Source: Candidatus Thermoplasmatota archaeon
GTDB lineage: Archaea; Thermoplasmatota; E2; DHVEG-1
Length of the DNA: 37,289 bases
NCBI GenBank assembly: GCA_038884455.1
Contig: JAWABU010000016.1
Coordinates: 1 to 37,289 of the forward strand
Direction of reading: 5' to 3'
The notes beneath the pieces were generated by a model. That model searched no databases and was not told the origin of the DNA. It saw only the letters and a program-made list of their open reading frames with translations. Positions 14,873 through 24,230 of this stretch are shown here, one piece after another. Made by a program: the position numbers and the translations under genes. The number at the start of each line of letters is the position of its first letter. Within the stretch, counting starts at the first letter, position 1.

Positions 14873-16969
14873 ATGAAAACAAAAATAACAACACTACTTT
14901 TAGGGCTAGTACTAATCGCTACAACAATAGCAGTAGCAGGAACACAAAAATATAATCAATTGATTGAACCAGAAACCACACTTACTGATTGGTGGCCAAT
15001 GTATCATCATGATTTAGCAAATCTTGGAGTATCAGGCTCTGCAACAGCACCAACAAATCTAACACAATGGGCTGTACCAATAAACACCTCAGCAGATTTT
15101 GATTCATCACCAGCTGTGTATAATGGTAAGGTCTATTTCGGATCAAATGATGGAAATCTCTACTGTGTAAACAGTGCTGATGGTTCAATGGTGTGGAGCT
15201 CTAGAACCGATGGTTTTATTACGTCATCACCAGCAGTAGCTGATGGAAAAGTATACGTTGGTTCTTATGATGCCAAGGTTTACTGTTTTGATGCACTCAC
15301 TGGGACAAAGATATGGGAGTATACCACTGGTGCCTCTATTCAATACTCCTCACCTGCAGTATTCAATAATCGAGTCTACATAGGATCATTTGATAATAAA
15401 ATCTACTGCCTTAATGCTACTGGAAACGGTGATGGTACTACAACAAAAATCTGGGATTACACAACGGGTGGACAGATTTATTCATCACCTGCTGTTGTTG
15501 ATAATAAGGTTTATATTGGGTCCAATGATGGAAAAGTGTATTGTCTTGATGCAGTGACTGGAGTAAAGATTTGGCATTATACCACTGGAGGTGCTGTTCG
15601 ATCTTCACCAACGATTGCTAATGCTAAAGTCTATTTCTTTTCTAACGACAATTATGCATATTGTGTGGATGCCATTGGATCAGGTGGATCAACAGCATTA
15701 ATCTGGAAATATTTAGTTAGTGATTCTCGATGTCGACATGCACCAGCATTCTACAATGGTGATATGTTTTTTAGCACCAAAGGAAATCTGTATTGTCTTG
15801 ATGGAAATGGTAATGGTGATGGAACAACTACTGAACATTGGGTTCAACCAATATCAGTTATGGGGCTTCTCCATTACTCAGCACCAGCGATTGCAGCAGG
15901 AAAAATCTATGCAGCAGCACCTGATGGAACAATTTCTTGTTTTGATGCAGTGACCGGTGAGTTTTTCTGGAAGATAACACTTGCAACAAAAATCTGGTCC
16001 TCACCCGCGATTGTTGATGGTTTCCTCTATGTCACCACTCCTGGTGCAAAGAATATTGTATGTCTTGGAAGAATCAATTTTGCACCACCAAAACCAGTAA
16101 CACCAACCGGTGAACTCAATCCAGTTGTCCTCAAAGAATATACCTATACATCACAACCTGTTATTGACCCAGATGGTGATACTGTTCAGTATCAATTCGA
16201 CTGGCATGCAGGAGGGTACCATATCTACAGTGAATGGTTACCAACACCTCAAGCAGCTTTTGCTTGGTGGAACCTAGGACAATATCAAATAAAAATCCGT
16301 GCACGTGACCCGTATTTCACGACACCATGGTCAGATCCACTCACCATCACAGTTATTAATAATGCGCCACATGCACCAACAATAACTGCACCTGACAAAG
16401 GAGCGGTAACCAAAGAATATGATTTTACTTTTGCAAGCCAAGATCCTGACAATCATCAAGTAACCTATCAGGTTAACTGGGGAGATGGATCCGCAGTTGA
16501 TATCTTTGGCCCGTATAACTCAGGGCAAAGCATAACCGTGAAACATAAATGGAATATTGCCGGAACATATACAGTTATCATCAATGCAACTGATAGCTAT
16601 TATACCAGTCAAAACAGCAATCATGTGATTACTATAAAAAATGTCGAACTTGAAATCGGAGAAATAACCGGTGGTTTGTTCAAAGTCTCAGCTCCTATCA
16701 AAAATAGTATTGATGTACCAGCAGATGCAATAAATGTGAAATGGAATATCACCCTGAGTGGTGGAGCTTTCATCTTCAAAGGAAAGGAAGCATCAGGAAC
16801 CATAACATCACTTCCATCAGGAGACACGACACTTGCTCTTGACAAACCAATCTTTGGTTTTGGTGTTTGTACAATAACAGTTCGAGCAAAAGCAGACAAC
16901 ACTGAAGAAATACAAAAAGAAGCAGATGGATTTATTTTCCTCTTCTGGGTTTCAATCAAAAACCAGTAG
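14873..16969 (+). CDS. secreted eight-blade PQQ-like beta-propeller protein with PKD-type domains
   Basis: A 698-residue exported protein. A signal peptide covers about residues 1-23. The mature start LTDWWPMYHHDLANLGVS is shared with paralogues at 19505 and 25138. Eight PQQ/WD-like blades follow, marked by SSPAVYNGKVYFGS-type segments at intervals of about 40-45 residues up to about residue 400. Two Ig/PKD-like domains come next (VIDPDGDTVQYQFDW; QDPDNHQVTYQVNWGDGS). The C-terminus (about 590-698) is a domain also found at the ends of the next two large proteins (WNITLSGG, SGTITSLPSG, FGFGVCTITV). The blades have no obvious catalytic residues, so a binding or structural surface role is likelier than a quinoprotein dehydrogenase. 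Shine-Dalgarno GGAGG at 14859-14863. Confidence 0.85.
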   Translation: MKTKITTLLLGLVLIATTIAVAGTQKYNQLIEPETTLTDWWPMYHHDLANLGVSGSATAPTNLTQWAVPINTSADFDSSPAVYNGKVYFGSNDGNLYCVNSADGSMVWSSRTDGFITSSPAVADGKVYVGSYDAKVYCFDALTGTKIWEYTTGASIQYSSPAVFNNRVYIGSFDNKIYCLNATGNGDGTTTKIWDYTTGGQIYSSPAVVDNKVYIGSNDGKVYCLDAVTGVKIWHYTTGGAVRSSPTIANAKVYFFSNDNYAYCVDAIGSGGSTALIWKYLVSDSRCRHAPAFYNGDMFFSTKGNLYCLDGNGNGDGTTTEHWVQPISVMGLLHYSAPAIAAGKIYAAAPDGTISCFDAVTGEFFWKITLATKIWSSPAIVDGFLYVTTPGAKNIVCLGRINFAPPKPVTPTGELNPVVLKEYTYTSQPVIDPDGDTVQYQFDWHAGGYHIYSEWLPTPQAAFAWWNLGQYQIKIRARDPYFTTPWSDPLTITVINNAPHAPTITAPDKGAVTKEYDFTFASQDPDNHQVTYQVNWGDGSAVDIFGPYNSGQSITVKHKWNIAGTYTVIINATDSYYTSQNSNHVITIKNVELEIGEITGGLFKVSAPIKNSIDVPADAINVKWNITLSGGAFIFKGKEASGTITSLPSGDTTLALDKPIFGFGVCTITVRAKADNTEEIQKEADGFIFLFWVSIKNQ

Positions 16970-17012
16970 ACCTCCATCATCTTCTCTACTTTTTAAAAAG
17001 GATGTGAAAAAA

Positions 17013-19334
17013 ATGAACAAAAAAATAATTATCAGCAGTATAAGTCTTGCAATCATGATGTTTCTTCCACTAACAACGGAGGCATCATTAGACGTTAAAA
17101 CAACAGATAATTTTTCTTTTTTTTCAGATATACAACAACCTGATAATCAAATAAAAAAACCACTTACTGTTGATGTATCATCATTTACCACAACACTTGC
17201 ATCAACAACACAAACACGAGCTAATCAAGCACCTGACTTTGCCTATGTCAAACTGCCAGCATTATTACAGTTTTCATATTATGATTATATGCCTGGGGGA
17301 TATTTGACGCATCCAATACGCTATCAAACCCTCAACGGCCATGGTCAGTATCTCACTTTCCAAGCGCAAAACACAATTACCGGTAATCGACGACAATACT
17401 TCTCATATATACCGGAAAGCTATTCACCTCAGACTGGTCTTATCACTGGTCTTGATGAAAAACAAGGATTCGGCACAATCGATATTCACCCAGCAACAGG
17501 AAATGCCATCGCAAGTTGGCATAAAACCGACTATACTACTGCAATTACCTATGATGATTTTGATACCACTGATACACCGGGTCATTGGAAAAACCCTCTG
17601 AACATTCCCTTAACACCATCCATGCAGTACATCTGGCCAATCATACAAGTAGGGCCATCACCTCAAGGGACAGGCTATGTTCGTATCTATCAAGTTTCAA
17701 ATAACGCTCAGCAACTCTCATCAGGTCTTCCCTGTGAAGATGTTCGCATCATGTATCTTGATGTACCAAACACCAATGGTGTTGATCTTTCAAGCATGCT
17801 TTCACTTTCAAACTGGCAAACTGTTACCGTGTTTTCAGAGTGGCGAGCAAAATCATGTCGACCATTCCAAGCTTTTGCTATTGACTATGCACATCCAGGA
17901 CGCGTAGCATTCATTGGTGTTGCCACCTATCTTGAAGGAGATCTTGGTGACATGCCGGTAGAAGAAGGAGCATTTGTCTGGGAATCATATGATTATGGTA
18001 CAACCTGGGATCCACAACATCTGTACTCAGATGGACCAACTGATTATTTCTACCGTGTTCAAAACCCAGGTTTCCAAGGTGCACCCACAGAGCTTGATGT
18101 AACTGCAGCTGGATACCACAGCACCGCAGTCTATGATATCGACGGTAACCTTCATTGGAGCTATATGCAATCGTATGGTTACTCAGATTCACAAGGTAGT
18201 TACTATTTTCCCTATTTTCTCCCACAGGCAGAAATGATCTGGAATGGTGCAAGTTTTACCTTTAGAGAAGTACCAGCACTCCAAGGAATTGATCCTTTAT
18301 CAGGACATACTGTCCCCTGGTCAAACGGCGTTCTTTACCCAACTATTACCTGGAGCACTTATCCAACCTCCTCGGGGGCGGATATCTTTCATGAAAACAC
18401 CCAGAAACAAGCGATAAACCAAGAAAGAAATTGGATGGTACACGTCTGGGTTGATGGAACCAAAAGCAAACTAGCCTCCGATGGTAATATGTCATATATA
18501 GAGTATCTCCAACGTCCAATTATTTCATGTTCAGTTTCAGGTGATAATGGAAAAACATGGTCTGAACCAATACCACTCACCGATGTTTTCAACCAAGAAT
18601 ATCCCTTCTATTCACAAATCACGGTCTATCCCTATATCAGTGATAAAATAATAGACCTTGGTGATAACTGGGGGTTACTGTCCATGTATTATTTCTCTGA
18701 TTGGTCATTTGGATCAAAAGTCCAAGGATCTGGAGATAATCTCGGCGGAGAAATCATGTACTGTGCTGTCAAAATTAAGTTCCCAGAACCAAGTCCATTA
18801 ACTGTTGATGCTCGGGGTCCATACACTGGTGAAACTGGTACACCGATACGTTTTGGTGGCGATGTTTTCGGTGGTATAGCACCCTATACGTATTCATGGA
18901 ATTTTGGGAACGGCCAGACATCAAATGAGAAAAACCCACAGTATACTTATATCACTCCGGGAACCTATACTGCGACCTTAACGGTTACGGATTCCTCAAA
19001 CCCGCCACAAACACAAAGCGACACAGCAACAGTAACAGTAACACAAGCTGAATGTCCAATCACCATCACAGTAACTGGTGGCATTGGACTTAGTTTGAAT
19101 ATCAAGAACACTGGTGATGTAACACTTTCAGATGTTGCATGGGATATCAATTTCACCGGTGGGTTCATCTTTCCAAAACAAAAATCTGGGACAATCGCAA
19201 CACTTCCAGCACAAACAGAAGAGACAATAAAGATATTTGTTCTCGGATTCGGAAAGACAACGATTACACTTCATGTAGGATGCGCAACAAAAGAACAACC
19301 AGCGACTGTTTTCCTTATATTTGTTAAAATATAA
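17013..19334 (+). CDS. secreted protein with Asp-box (sialidase-like) region, PKD domain and shared C-terminal domain
   Basis: A 773-residue exported protein. ATG 17013 begins a clear signal peptide (MNKKIIISSISLAIMMFLPL) and follows AAAGGATGTG; the longer reading from 16926 would overlap the previous gene. The central region contains two Asp-box-like motifs (YDYGTTWD; SGDNGKTWSEP), the signature of BNR/sialidase-fold propellers, though glycosidase activity cannot be claimed. A PKD domain follows (ARGPYTGETGTPIRF, YSWNFGNGQTS, YITPGTYTATLTVTD). The last ~90 residues match the C-terminal domain of the neighbouring propeller proteins (AWDINFTGG, SGTIATLPAQ, VLGFGKTTITL). It begins 43 bp after the preceding gene without its own operator and is probably cotranscribed with it. 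A hairpin terminator lies at 19366-19407. Confidence 0.75.
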   Translation: MNKKIIISSISLAIMMFLPLTTEASLDVKTTDNFSFFSDIQQPDNQIKKPLTVDVSSFTTTLASTTQTRANQAPDFAYVKLPALLQFSYYDYMPGGYLTHPIRYQTLNGHGQYLTFQAQNTITGNRRQYFSYIPESYSPQTGLITGLDEKQGFGTIDIHPATGNAIASWHKTDYTTAITYDDFDTTDTPGHWKNPLNIPLTPSMQYIWPIIQVGPSPQGTGYVRIYQVSNNAQQLSSGLPCEDVRIMYLDVPNTNGVDLSSMLSLSNWQTVTVFSEWRAKSCRPFQAFAIDYAHPGRVAFIGVATYLEGDLGDMPVEEGAFVWESYDYGTTWDPQHLYSDGPTDYFYRVQNPGFQGAPTELDVTAAGYHSTAVYDIDGNLHWSYMQSYGYSDSQGSYYFPYFLPQAEMIWNGASFTFREVPALQGIDPLSGHTVPWSNGVLYPTITWSTYPTSSGADIFHENTQKQAINQERNWMVHVWVDGTKSKLASDGNMSYIEYLQRPIISCSVSGDNGKTWSEPIPLTDVFNQEYPFYSQITVYPYISDKIIDLGDNWGLLSMYYFSDWSFGSKVQGSGDNLGGEIMYCAVKIKFPEPSPLTVDARGPYTGETGTPIRFGGDVFGGIAPYTYSWNFGNGQTSNEKNPQYTYITPGTYTATLTVTDSSNPPQTQSDTATVTVTQAECPITITVTGGIGLSLNIKNTGDVTLSDVAWDINFTGGFIFPKQKSGTIATLPAQTEETIKIFVLGFGKTTITLHVGCATKEQPATVFLIFVKI

Positions 19335-19365
19335 AAACTGGGAAAAAACACTACCTCGACTCCCT

Positions 19366-19407
19366 GTGTAGATATTTGTGTCAAATCTACACCTCTTCTT
19401 TTTTTTT
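19366..19407 (+). terminator. hairpin plus T-run terminator
   Basis: GTGTAGAT (19366-19373) and ATCTACAC (19385-19392) form a perfect 8-bp stem with an 11-base loop, followed by CTCTTC and a long T-run ending at the next operator. It should end the 14873-19334 transcript and separate it from the promoter at 19406. Confidence 0.6.
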
Positions 19408-19441
19408 CGAATTTTTTCCAAACGTTCGATTTTTTTTCAAG
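19406..19441 (+). promoter_or_regulatory. tandem 17-bp operator element, copy 3
   Basis: TTCGAATTTTTTCCAAA at 19406 and TTCGATTTTTTTTCAAG at 19425, base-for-base identical to copies 2 and 4 including the CG spacer. A TATA-like TTAAAATATT follows at about 19449-19458. It serves the second PQQ/PKD gene. Confidence 0.85.
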
Positions 19442-19504
19442 AAACTAGTTAAAATATTAATTTCATAAAAATCTACAATTAAAAAGATTTTTGTGGGGGA
19501 AAAC

Positions 19505-21772
19505 ATGAGAAATAAAATAATCATCTTATTGGTAAGCATTTGTTGTATATCTTCAACAGTGCTTGGTGCCGGCCTATTACAACAAGAATCAAATGATAAA
19601 AGACAAACATCTCTTTCTGATTGGTGGCCAATGTTTGGGCATGATGCAGCAAACACGCGGCTTTCTCAAACATCTGATTTTACTGCAGAAAATGCACGAG
19701 TCATCTGGAATTATCCGATTGGCATCATGGTTGGATCTTCACCTGTAGTCACTGATGATAAAGTATATATTGGAGTACAGGGGACTGGCCAGACCCTGAT
19801 CTGTATTGATGCATTGACAGGAAATCTCTTATGGCAGAATACAACATATCAAACAGTATATATGACGCCAACCATTGCTGATAACAAGGTTTACGTCGGA
19901 TCATATGATAAAAAAATATATTGTTTTGATGCAACTACCGGACAGCGGCTATGGGTATCAAGCATGATGGGCGATGTTCCTTATGGTCATTCACCCAAAA
20001 TCTACAATAACAACCTCCTAGTGGGTTCAAAAGATAAGAAACTGTGGTGTTTCAACATAAACACAGGTGCAACTCTCTGGACATCCCCTCCATTAGATGG
20101 ATGGGTTGGAACCACTGGTCTTTACAACGGCTATGTATATTTTGGTACATATAGCAGTAGCGGTGCTGCTGGAGGAACAGTATACTGTTTCGATGCAGAT
20201 CCTTCTGATGGAATTGATGAAGGAATCGATGATCCTACGAGTGCTACCTATGATTTAGTATGGAGTTATCAGACAGAGAATATCAAAATTACCTCTTCAC
20301 CAGCGATAAGTAATGATCGAGTGTACATTGCATCGCAAGATTCAAAAATCTATTGTTTTGATGCAACACCAGATGATAACAATGACGGCATCATTGATGC
20401 TTTAGATATTGATGAAGGTATCAATGATCCTGATCCTATCCCATCAACAAAATATGATATGATCTGGTCATATACCACAGGTGGAGCGATTGTCTCATCC
20501 CCAGCGCTTTTTACAAATCAAGTTTTTATTCCAGCAAATGACAAAAAATTATACTGCTTAAATGCAGAAACCGGCATCCTTATTTGGGAGAAAACACTTC
20601 CAGTGACAGCACCCTTAGTACAAGGATGTCCATCAATTTTTCAAACAGGAAAAATCATATTACCACTTGGTGCTGAAAAAAAACTCATCTGCCTTGATGC
20701 AAATAATTACGGACAAGAACTCTGGAATTATTCTTTCAATTACACCTCGATGAGCCAATCACCAGCAATTGGAACAGATGGCACCATCTACCTAGGTTTT
20801 CATACTTTGCTGCTTGCCTTTGGACCGAATAAAAAACCACAAACCCCACAGCAACCAAGCGGTCCAACTACCGGAATAGTTGGCGCCTCATATCAATTTT
20901 CAACGGTAGCAACAGACCCTGATGGAGATATGATACGATATGCATGGGATTGGGGCGATGGAACTCCTCTGCAATGGACAGCATATTATGCTTCTGGGAC
21001 TCCTGTTGAACTTTCTCATACCTATGAAACCGTCGGAACCTATCAAATAAAGGTGAAAGCACAAGACATTAATACTGGTGAAAGTGACTTTTCTGATCCT
21101 CTCGAAATCATCATTAGTAATACACCTCCAACTCAACCTGTTGTTACAGGTCCTCAGGAAGGACTGCCACAGACGACGTATACATTTATCGTGAGTGCGA
21201 CTGATGAAGATACTCATCAAATTCGATTTATCTGCGACTGGGGTGATGGGAGTCCTTTTATTTTGACTGAGTATGTTGATCCAGGAACACTCGTAAAAAT
21301 AACGCATGCATGGCAGCAGAAAGGAACCTACAACATCCGGGTAAAAGCAAACGATTCCTACGGTGCAGAAAGCCCCTGGTCAGACATAAAACCAATCACG
21401 ATTAAAGCCCCTGCAGAACTCAGCATTACTAATATTCATGGAGGCGGTTTCTTTGGTCAAGGATTCCTGACCATGTTTGGATTGAAAAAAATATTTGCTG
21501 ATCTGAGTAATACTGGTGAAACAGCAGCGTATAATATAACTTGGAAAATTATTTTGAGTGGTTCTGCAACAATCCTCAAAGGTCAAACACAAACAGGGAC
21601 ACTTCCACTTCTTGGACCTGGAGAAGAAAGTACCCTATTAAATGATCCTATCGTTGGTTTTGGATCGATCAATATTACGATTACTGCACAAGCAGAAAAC
21701 ACCGATGAAACACGAATAAAAACAACAGGATATCTCTTAGGACCACTGATCTATGTCAAGGAACTCCCATAA
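19505..21772 (+). CDS. secreted PQQ-like beta-propeller protein with PKD domains (paralogue of 14873)
   Basis: A 755-residue exported protein. ATG 19505 follows a GTGGGGGA stretch acting as ribosome site; the in-frame GTG at 19493 is part of that stretch and is not preferred. After the signal peptide comes LSDWWPMFGHDAANTRLS, then eight blade repeats (SSPVVTDDKVYIGV, SSPAISNDRVYIAS and others), two of which hold acidic inserts such as DEGINDPDP. Two PKD domains follow (ATDPDGDMIRYAWDWGDG; ATDEDTHQIRFICDWGDG). The C-terminal domain (about 640-755) repeats the pattern of its neighbours: TWKIILSGS, TGTLPLLGPG, IVGFGSINITI. Likely a cell-surface or extracellular binding protein. Confidence 0.85.
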   Translation: MRNKIIILLVSICCISSTVLGAGLLQQESNDKRQTSLSDWWPMFGHDAANTRLSQTSDFTAENARVIWNYPIGIMVGSSPVVTDDKVYIGVQGTGQTLICIDALTGNLLWQNTTYQTVYMTPTIADNKVYVGSYDKKIYCFDATTGQRLWVSSMMGDVPYGHSPKIYNNNLLVGSKDKKLWCFNINTGATLWTSPPLDGWVGTTGLYNGYVYFGTYSSSGAAGGTVYCFDADPSDGIDEGIDDPTSATYDLVWSYQTENIKITSSPAISNDRVYIASQDSKIYCFDATPDDNNDGIIDALDIDEGINDPDPIPSTKYDMIWSYTTGGAIVSSPALFTNQVFIPANDKKLYCLNAETGILIWEKTLPVTAPLVQGCPSIFQTGKIILPLGAEKKLICLDANNYGQELWNYSFNYTSMSQSPAIGTDGTIYLGFHTLLLAFGPNKKPQTPQQPSGPTTGIVGASYQFSTVATDPDGDMIRYAWDWGDGTPLQWTAYYASGTPVELSHTYETVGTYQIKVKAQDINTGESDFSDPLEIIISNTPPTQPVVTGPQEGLPQTTYTFIVSATDEDTHQIRFICDWGDGSPFILTEYVDPGTLVKITHAWQQKGTYNIRVKANDSYGAESPWSDIKPITIKAPAELSITNIHGGGFFGQGFLTMFGLKKIFADLSNTGETAAYNITWKIILSGSATILKGQTQTGTLPLLGPGEESTLLNDPIVGFGSINITITAQAENTDETRIKTTGYLLGPLIYVKELP

Positions 21773-21797
21773 GAACATCTCTTCTTTCTCTAATCTT

Positions 21798-21833
21798 TTC
21801 GAATTTTTTCCAAACGTTCGATTTTTTTTCAAG
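21798..21833 (+). promoter_or_regulatory. tandem 17-bp operator element, copy 4
   Basis: TTCGAATTTTTTCCAAA at 21798 and TTCGATTTTTTTTCAAG at 21817, identical to copies 2 and 3. A TATA region AATATTAAATATA follows at about 21837-21849. It serves the PD40-like/dockerin gene at 21886. Confidence 0.85.
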
Positions 21834-21885
21834 AAGAATATTAAATATAAAATGTGTACTATTAATATAAAAAAGAGGTAAAAAA

Positions 21886-23649
21886 ATGATAACAAGAAAA
21901 ACACAGATAGGTTTTTGTTTTTTGTTAGCTGGGTTGTTCTTTTTGCAAATATCTTTGTCTGTTACAACTAGTCAAAGTACAATCAGCATTAATAGTGAAA
22001 AAGAACAACAAGAACAATTATTATTTTCTCCGATGGATTTTACTAGATACCCATATACTGATCGTATCAGTGTAAATGCAAATGGTTCACAAGGAATATA
22101 CAGTATGGGAGGATCTAAAGTATCAGTGATTTCAGCAAATGGACGTTATATCGCATTTTCAAGTAATGTACTTGCACCAAATCCCTCATCTAATTGGTAT
22201 GAACGGTGGCCGTATCATGTCTATGTTCGCGATAGAGATTACGATAACAATGGAATCTTTGATGAACCCGGTCCAAACAAGACAACAACAATCCTTATTA
22301 GTAAAACAGATGCAGGGGTTCCAGGAAATCTTGATAGCGGATATAGTGAATACGGTACAGAAGTTATTGGAAATATCAATGGTATTGATATCTCTAGTGA
22401 TGGTCGTTATGTTGCGTTTATTAGTGCGGCTACAAATTTTTATGGTTCGCAAGCAACCGGTGGCCCTTTCCATGTGTATGTTGTAGATCGTGATGTTGAT
22501 AACGATAGTTGTTTCGATGAAATTGGTTTTACCCATCTTCAACTTATCGACGAAGATTATTACCAAAATTGTCCAGGATATCAAGGTGCAACAGGAGTTT
22601 CAATTTCAGATAATGGACTGTATGTTCTTTTTGGTTCTACGTCAAGAGATATGATGCCTGATAATTATTCTCATTATCTTACATCAAAGCAACTTATTTT
22701 ACAAAATCGAAGCCGAATTAAAGGTCAATTTGGGTGGCGTATCCGATTGACTCTTCCAGATTATGAAAATGCTGATAGTTTTTCTATATCAAAAAATGGT
22801 AAGTATGTTGTTTATGAAAAGCACATTGTTTTTCCCCAATCAGATAAACTTTTGTTATACAACCGGCTTACTAACCAAATTCAAAGACTAGATATTAACC
22901 AAACTGGGCAGTTTGCCAATGCTCAATGTACCAATCCTACGATCTCTGAAAATGGCAGATTTATCTGTTTTTTAAGTTGTGCAAGTAATCTTGTTTCAGG
23001 TGATACCAATGGGCAGCCTACCCTTGACTATGGTAACGATGTTTTTGTTCTCGACCGAGATGCAAATAATAACGGAATATTTGATGAACAAAACGATAGA
23101 AAGATCGTAAGAGTCAGTGTTAACTCAAATGGTGAACAACAGCACGGTGTACCAAGCTCAACAACAATTGGGTATTCAGCTCAAATTTCAGCAGATGGGC
23201 GATATGTCTGTTTTACTAGCTCAGCTTCAAATCTTGTTCCTAATGATACCAATGATGTAACAGATGTATTTTTACATGATTGTATACTTGGAACGACACA
23301 TCTGATGAGTGTTAGCACAAGCGGCGTACAAAGTCTATTCTCTTCTGATTTACCGTCGGTTTCAAGATATGGAATGGATATCGTGTTTACCACAAAAGGG
23401 TCTTTTATTCCTGGTGATACCAATGAATTAAAGGATATTTACTTGCGATCAAATTATCGTTTAGGTGATGTTAACAACGATAAACGAGTAGATTTTTTTG
23501 ATATTGATCCTTTTGTAGCAGCATTAAACGGTCCAGATAGTTTTTATTCACAATATCCGATGGGTATGTTTCTTGCAGCTGATACAAATCAAGATGGAAC
23601 AATAGATTTTCTTGATATCGATCTATTTGTCAATCTTTTCCAAAATTAA
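21886..23649 (+). CDS. secreted PD40/TolB-like propeller protein with C-terminal dockerin-type domain
   Basis: A 587-residue exported protein with an N-terminal signal peptide (GFCFLLAGLFFLQISLSVTT). It has repeats of the type ISADGRYVCFTSSASNLVPN and ISSDGRYVAFISAATNF, the WD40-like PD40 pattern (S-x-D-G-R-Y-V-x-F). These are joined by calcium-loop-like inserts (DRDYDNNGIFDEPG; DRDANNNGIFDEQ). The last ~60 residues form a dockerin type I pair (GDVNNDKRVDFFDIDPF; ADTNQDGTIDFLDIDLF), closely similar to the end of the protein at 12981-14633. Shine-Dalgarno GAGGT at about 21872-21876. A nine-T run right after the stop is a likely terminator. The partner cohesin, if any, is not in this window. 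Confidence 0.8.
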   Translation: MITRKTQIGFCFLLAGLFFLQISLSVTTSQSTISINSEKEQQEQLLFSPMDFTRYPYTDRISVNANGSQGIYSMGGSKVSVISANGRYIAFSSNVLAPNPSSNWYERWPYHVYVRDRDYDNNGIFDEPGPNKTTTILISKTDAGVPGNLDSGYSEYGTEVIGNINGIDISSDGRYVAFISAATNFYGSQATGGPFHVYVVDRDVDNDSCFDEIGFTHLQLIDEDYYQNCPGYQGATGVSISDNGLYVLFGSTSRDMMPDNYSHYLTSKQLILQNRSRIKGQFGWRIRLTLPDYENADSFSISKNGKYVVYEKHIVFPQSDKLLLYNRLTNQIQRLDINQTGQFANAQCTNPTISENGRFICFLSCASNLVSGDTNGQPTLDYGNDVFVLDRDANNNGIFDEQNDRKIVRVSVNSNGEQQHGVPSSTTIGYSAQISADGRYVCFTSSASNLVPNDTNDVTDVFLHDCILGTTHLMSVSTSGVQSLFSSDLPSVSRYGMDIVFTTKGSFIPGDTNELKDIYLRSNYRLGDVNNDKRVDFFDIDPFVAALNGPDSFYSQYPMGMFLAADTNQDGTIDFLDIDLFVNLFQN

Positions 23650-23658
23650 TTTTTTTTT
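23650..23658 (+). terminator. oligo-T terminator
   Basis: An uninterrupted run of nine T residues overlaps and follows the stop codon of the dockerin protein gene. The region from here to 23837 is AT-rich and shows no gene or clear structure. Confidence 0.5.
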
Positions 23659-23837
23659 GCTCAGTTCTGTAAATTTTAAACAAAATAACCTATGTTACTC
23701 ATCGTTTTTTTAAATTATGATTTGAAAAATACTTAATGTTGTCAATATCTATTAATCCAATAATTCGTAAGGAATAGTATTTCTTTCAAAATAAATATCA
23801 CTCCTATGAATAATTTAATTTATATGTAATTTTTTCT

Positions 23838-23873
23838 TTCGAATTTTTTCCAAATATTCGAATTTTTTTCAAA
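23838..23873 (+). promoter_or_regulatory. tandem 17-bp operator element, copy 5
   Basis: TTCGAATTTTTTCCAAA at 23838 and TTCGAATTTTTTTCAAA at 23857, again a 19-bp period, with TA between units. It is followed by ATATATATATTAAG (about 23873-23886) as TATA region. It serves the small exported-protein genes beginning at 23920. Confidence 0.8.
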
Positions 23874-23919
23874 TATATATATTAAGTAGAATTAACTTAA
23901 TTTTGTATGAGGAAAACTC

Positions 23920-24168
23920 ATGAACACAAAACAAAATAAAAAATTATGTACGCTCGTATTTTTTGGTGTAATGTTTCAAACAATGATTCTATCATCATAT
24001 CTTATCCCTATAAATACAACTGTTGTTGGTTGTGACGGAGATCATAATCATATAGATCATAATCATATCGATTCTACAATTGCTGATGTAAGTAACCAAC
24101 ATTTTGATTATTTTTCTCTTGACACAATCCAAGGATTTTACCTTTTATTCGATTCAAAACTAAATTAA
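23920..24168 (+). CDS. small exported His/Asp-rich protein
   Basis: An 82-residue protein with a hydrophobic N-terminal signal (TLVFFGVMFQTMILSSYLIP). A short mature part contains the His/Asp cluster CDGDHNHIDHNHIDS, a plausible metal-binding patch, and the C-terminus is FDYFSLDTIQGFYLLFDSKLN. No family is recognised. It has a Shine-Dalgarno GAGGA just upstream of the ATG and carries copy 5 of the tandem operator, so it is very probably expressed and co-regulated with the large propeller and dockerin proteins. It could be a truncated remnant of a larger protein, but no continuing frame is seen. Confidence 0.6.
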   Translation: MNTKQNKKLCTLVFFGVMFQTMILSSYLIPINTTVVGCDGDHNHIDHNHIDSTIADVSNQHFDYFSLDTIQGFYLLFDSKLN

Positions 24169-24230
24169 CATTTTCTTTGATCAACTGAAAAAAAAGAAGA
24201 GAAGGATATATGAAAATAGGAGGAAAAAAT

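Noticed and set aside
16926-17012. N-terminal extension of the Asp-box protein
   Set aside because: It would overlap the end of the preceding gene and precede a clear signal peptide starting at 17013 with its own ribosome site.
12911-23873. CRISPR array made of the repeated TTCGAA element
   Set aside because: Copies are 1.8-4.7 kb apart, separated by genes rather than short spacers, and always in the same position relative to promoters.
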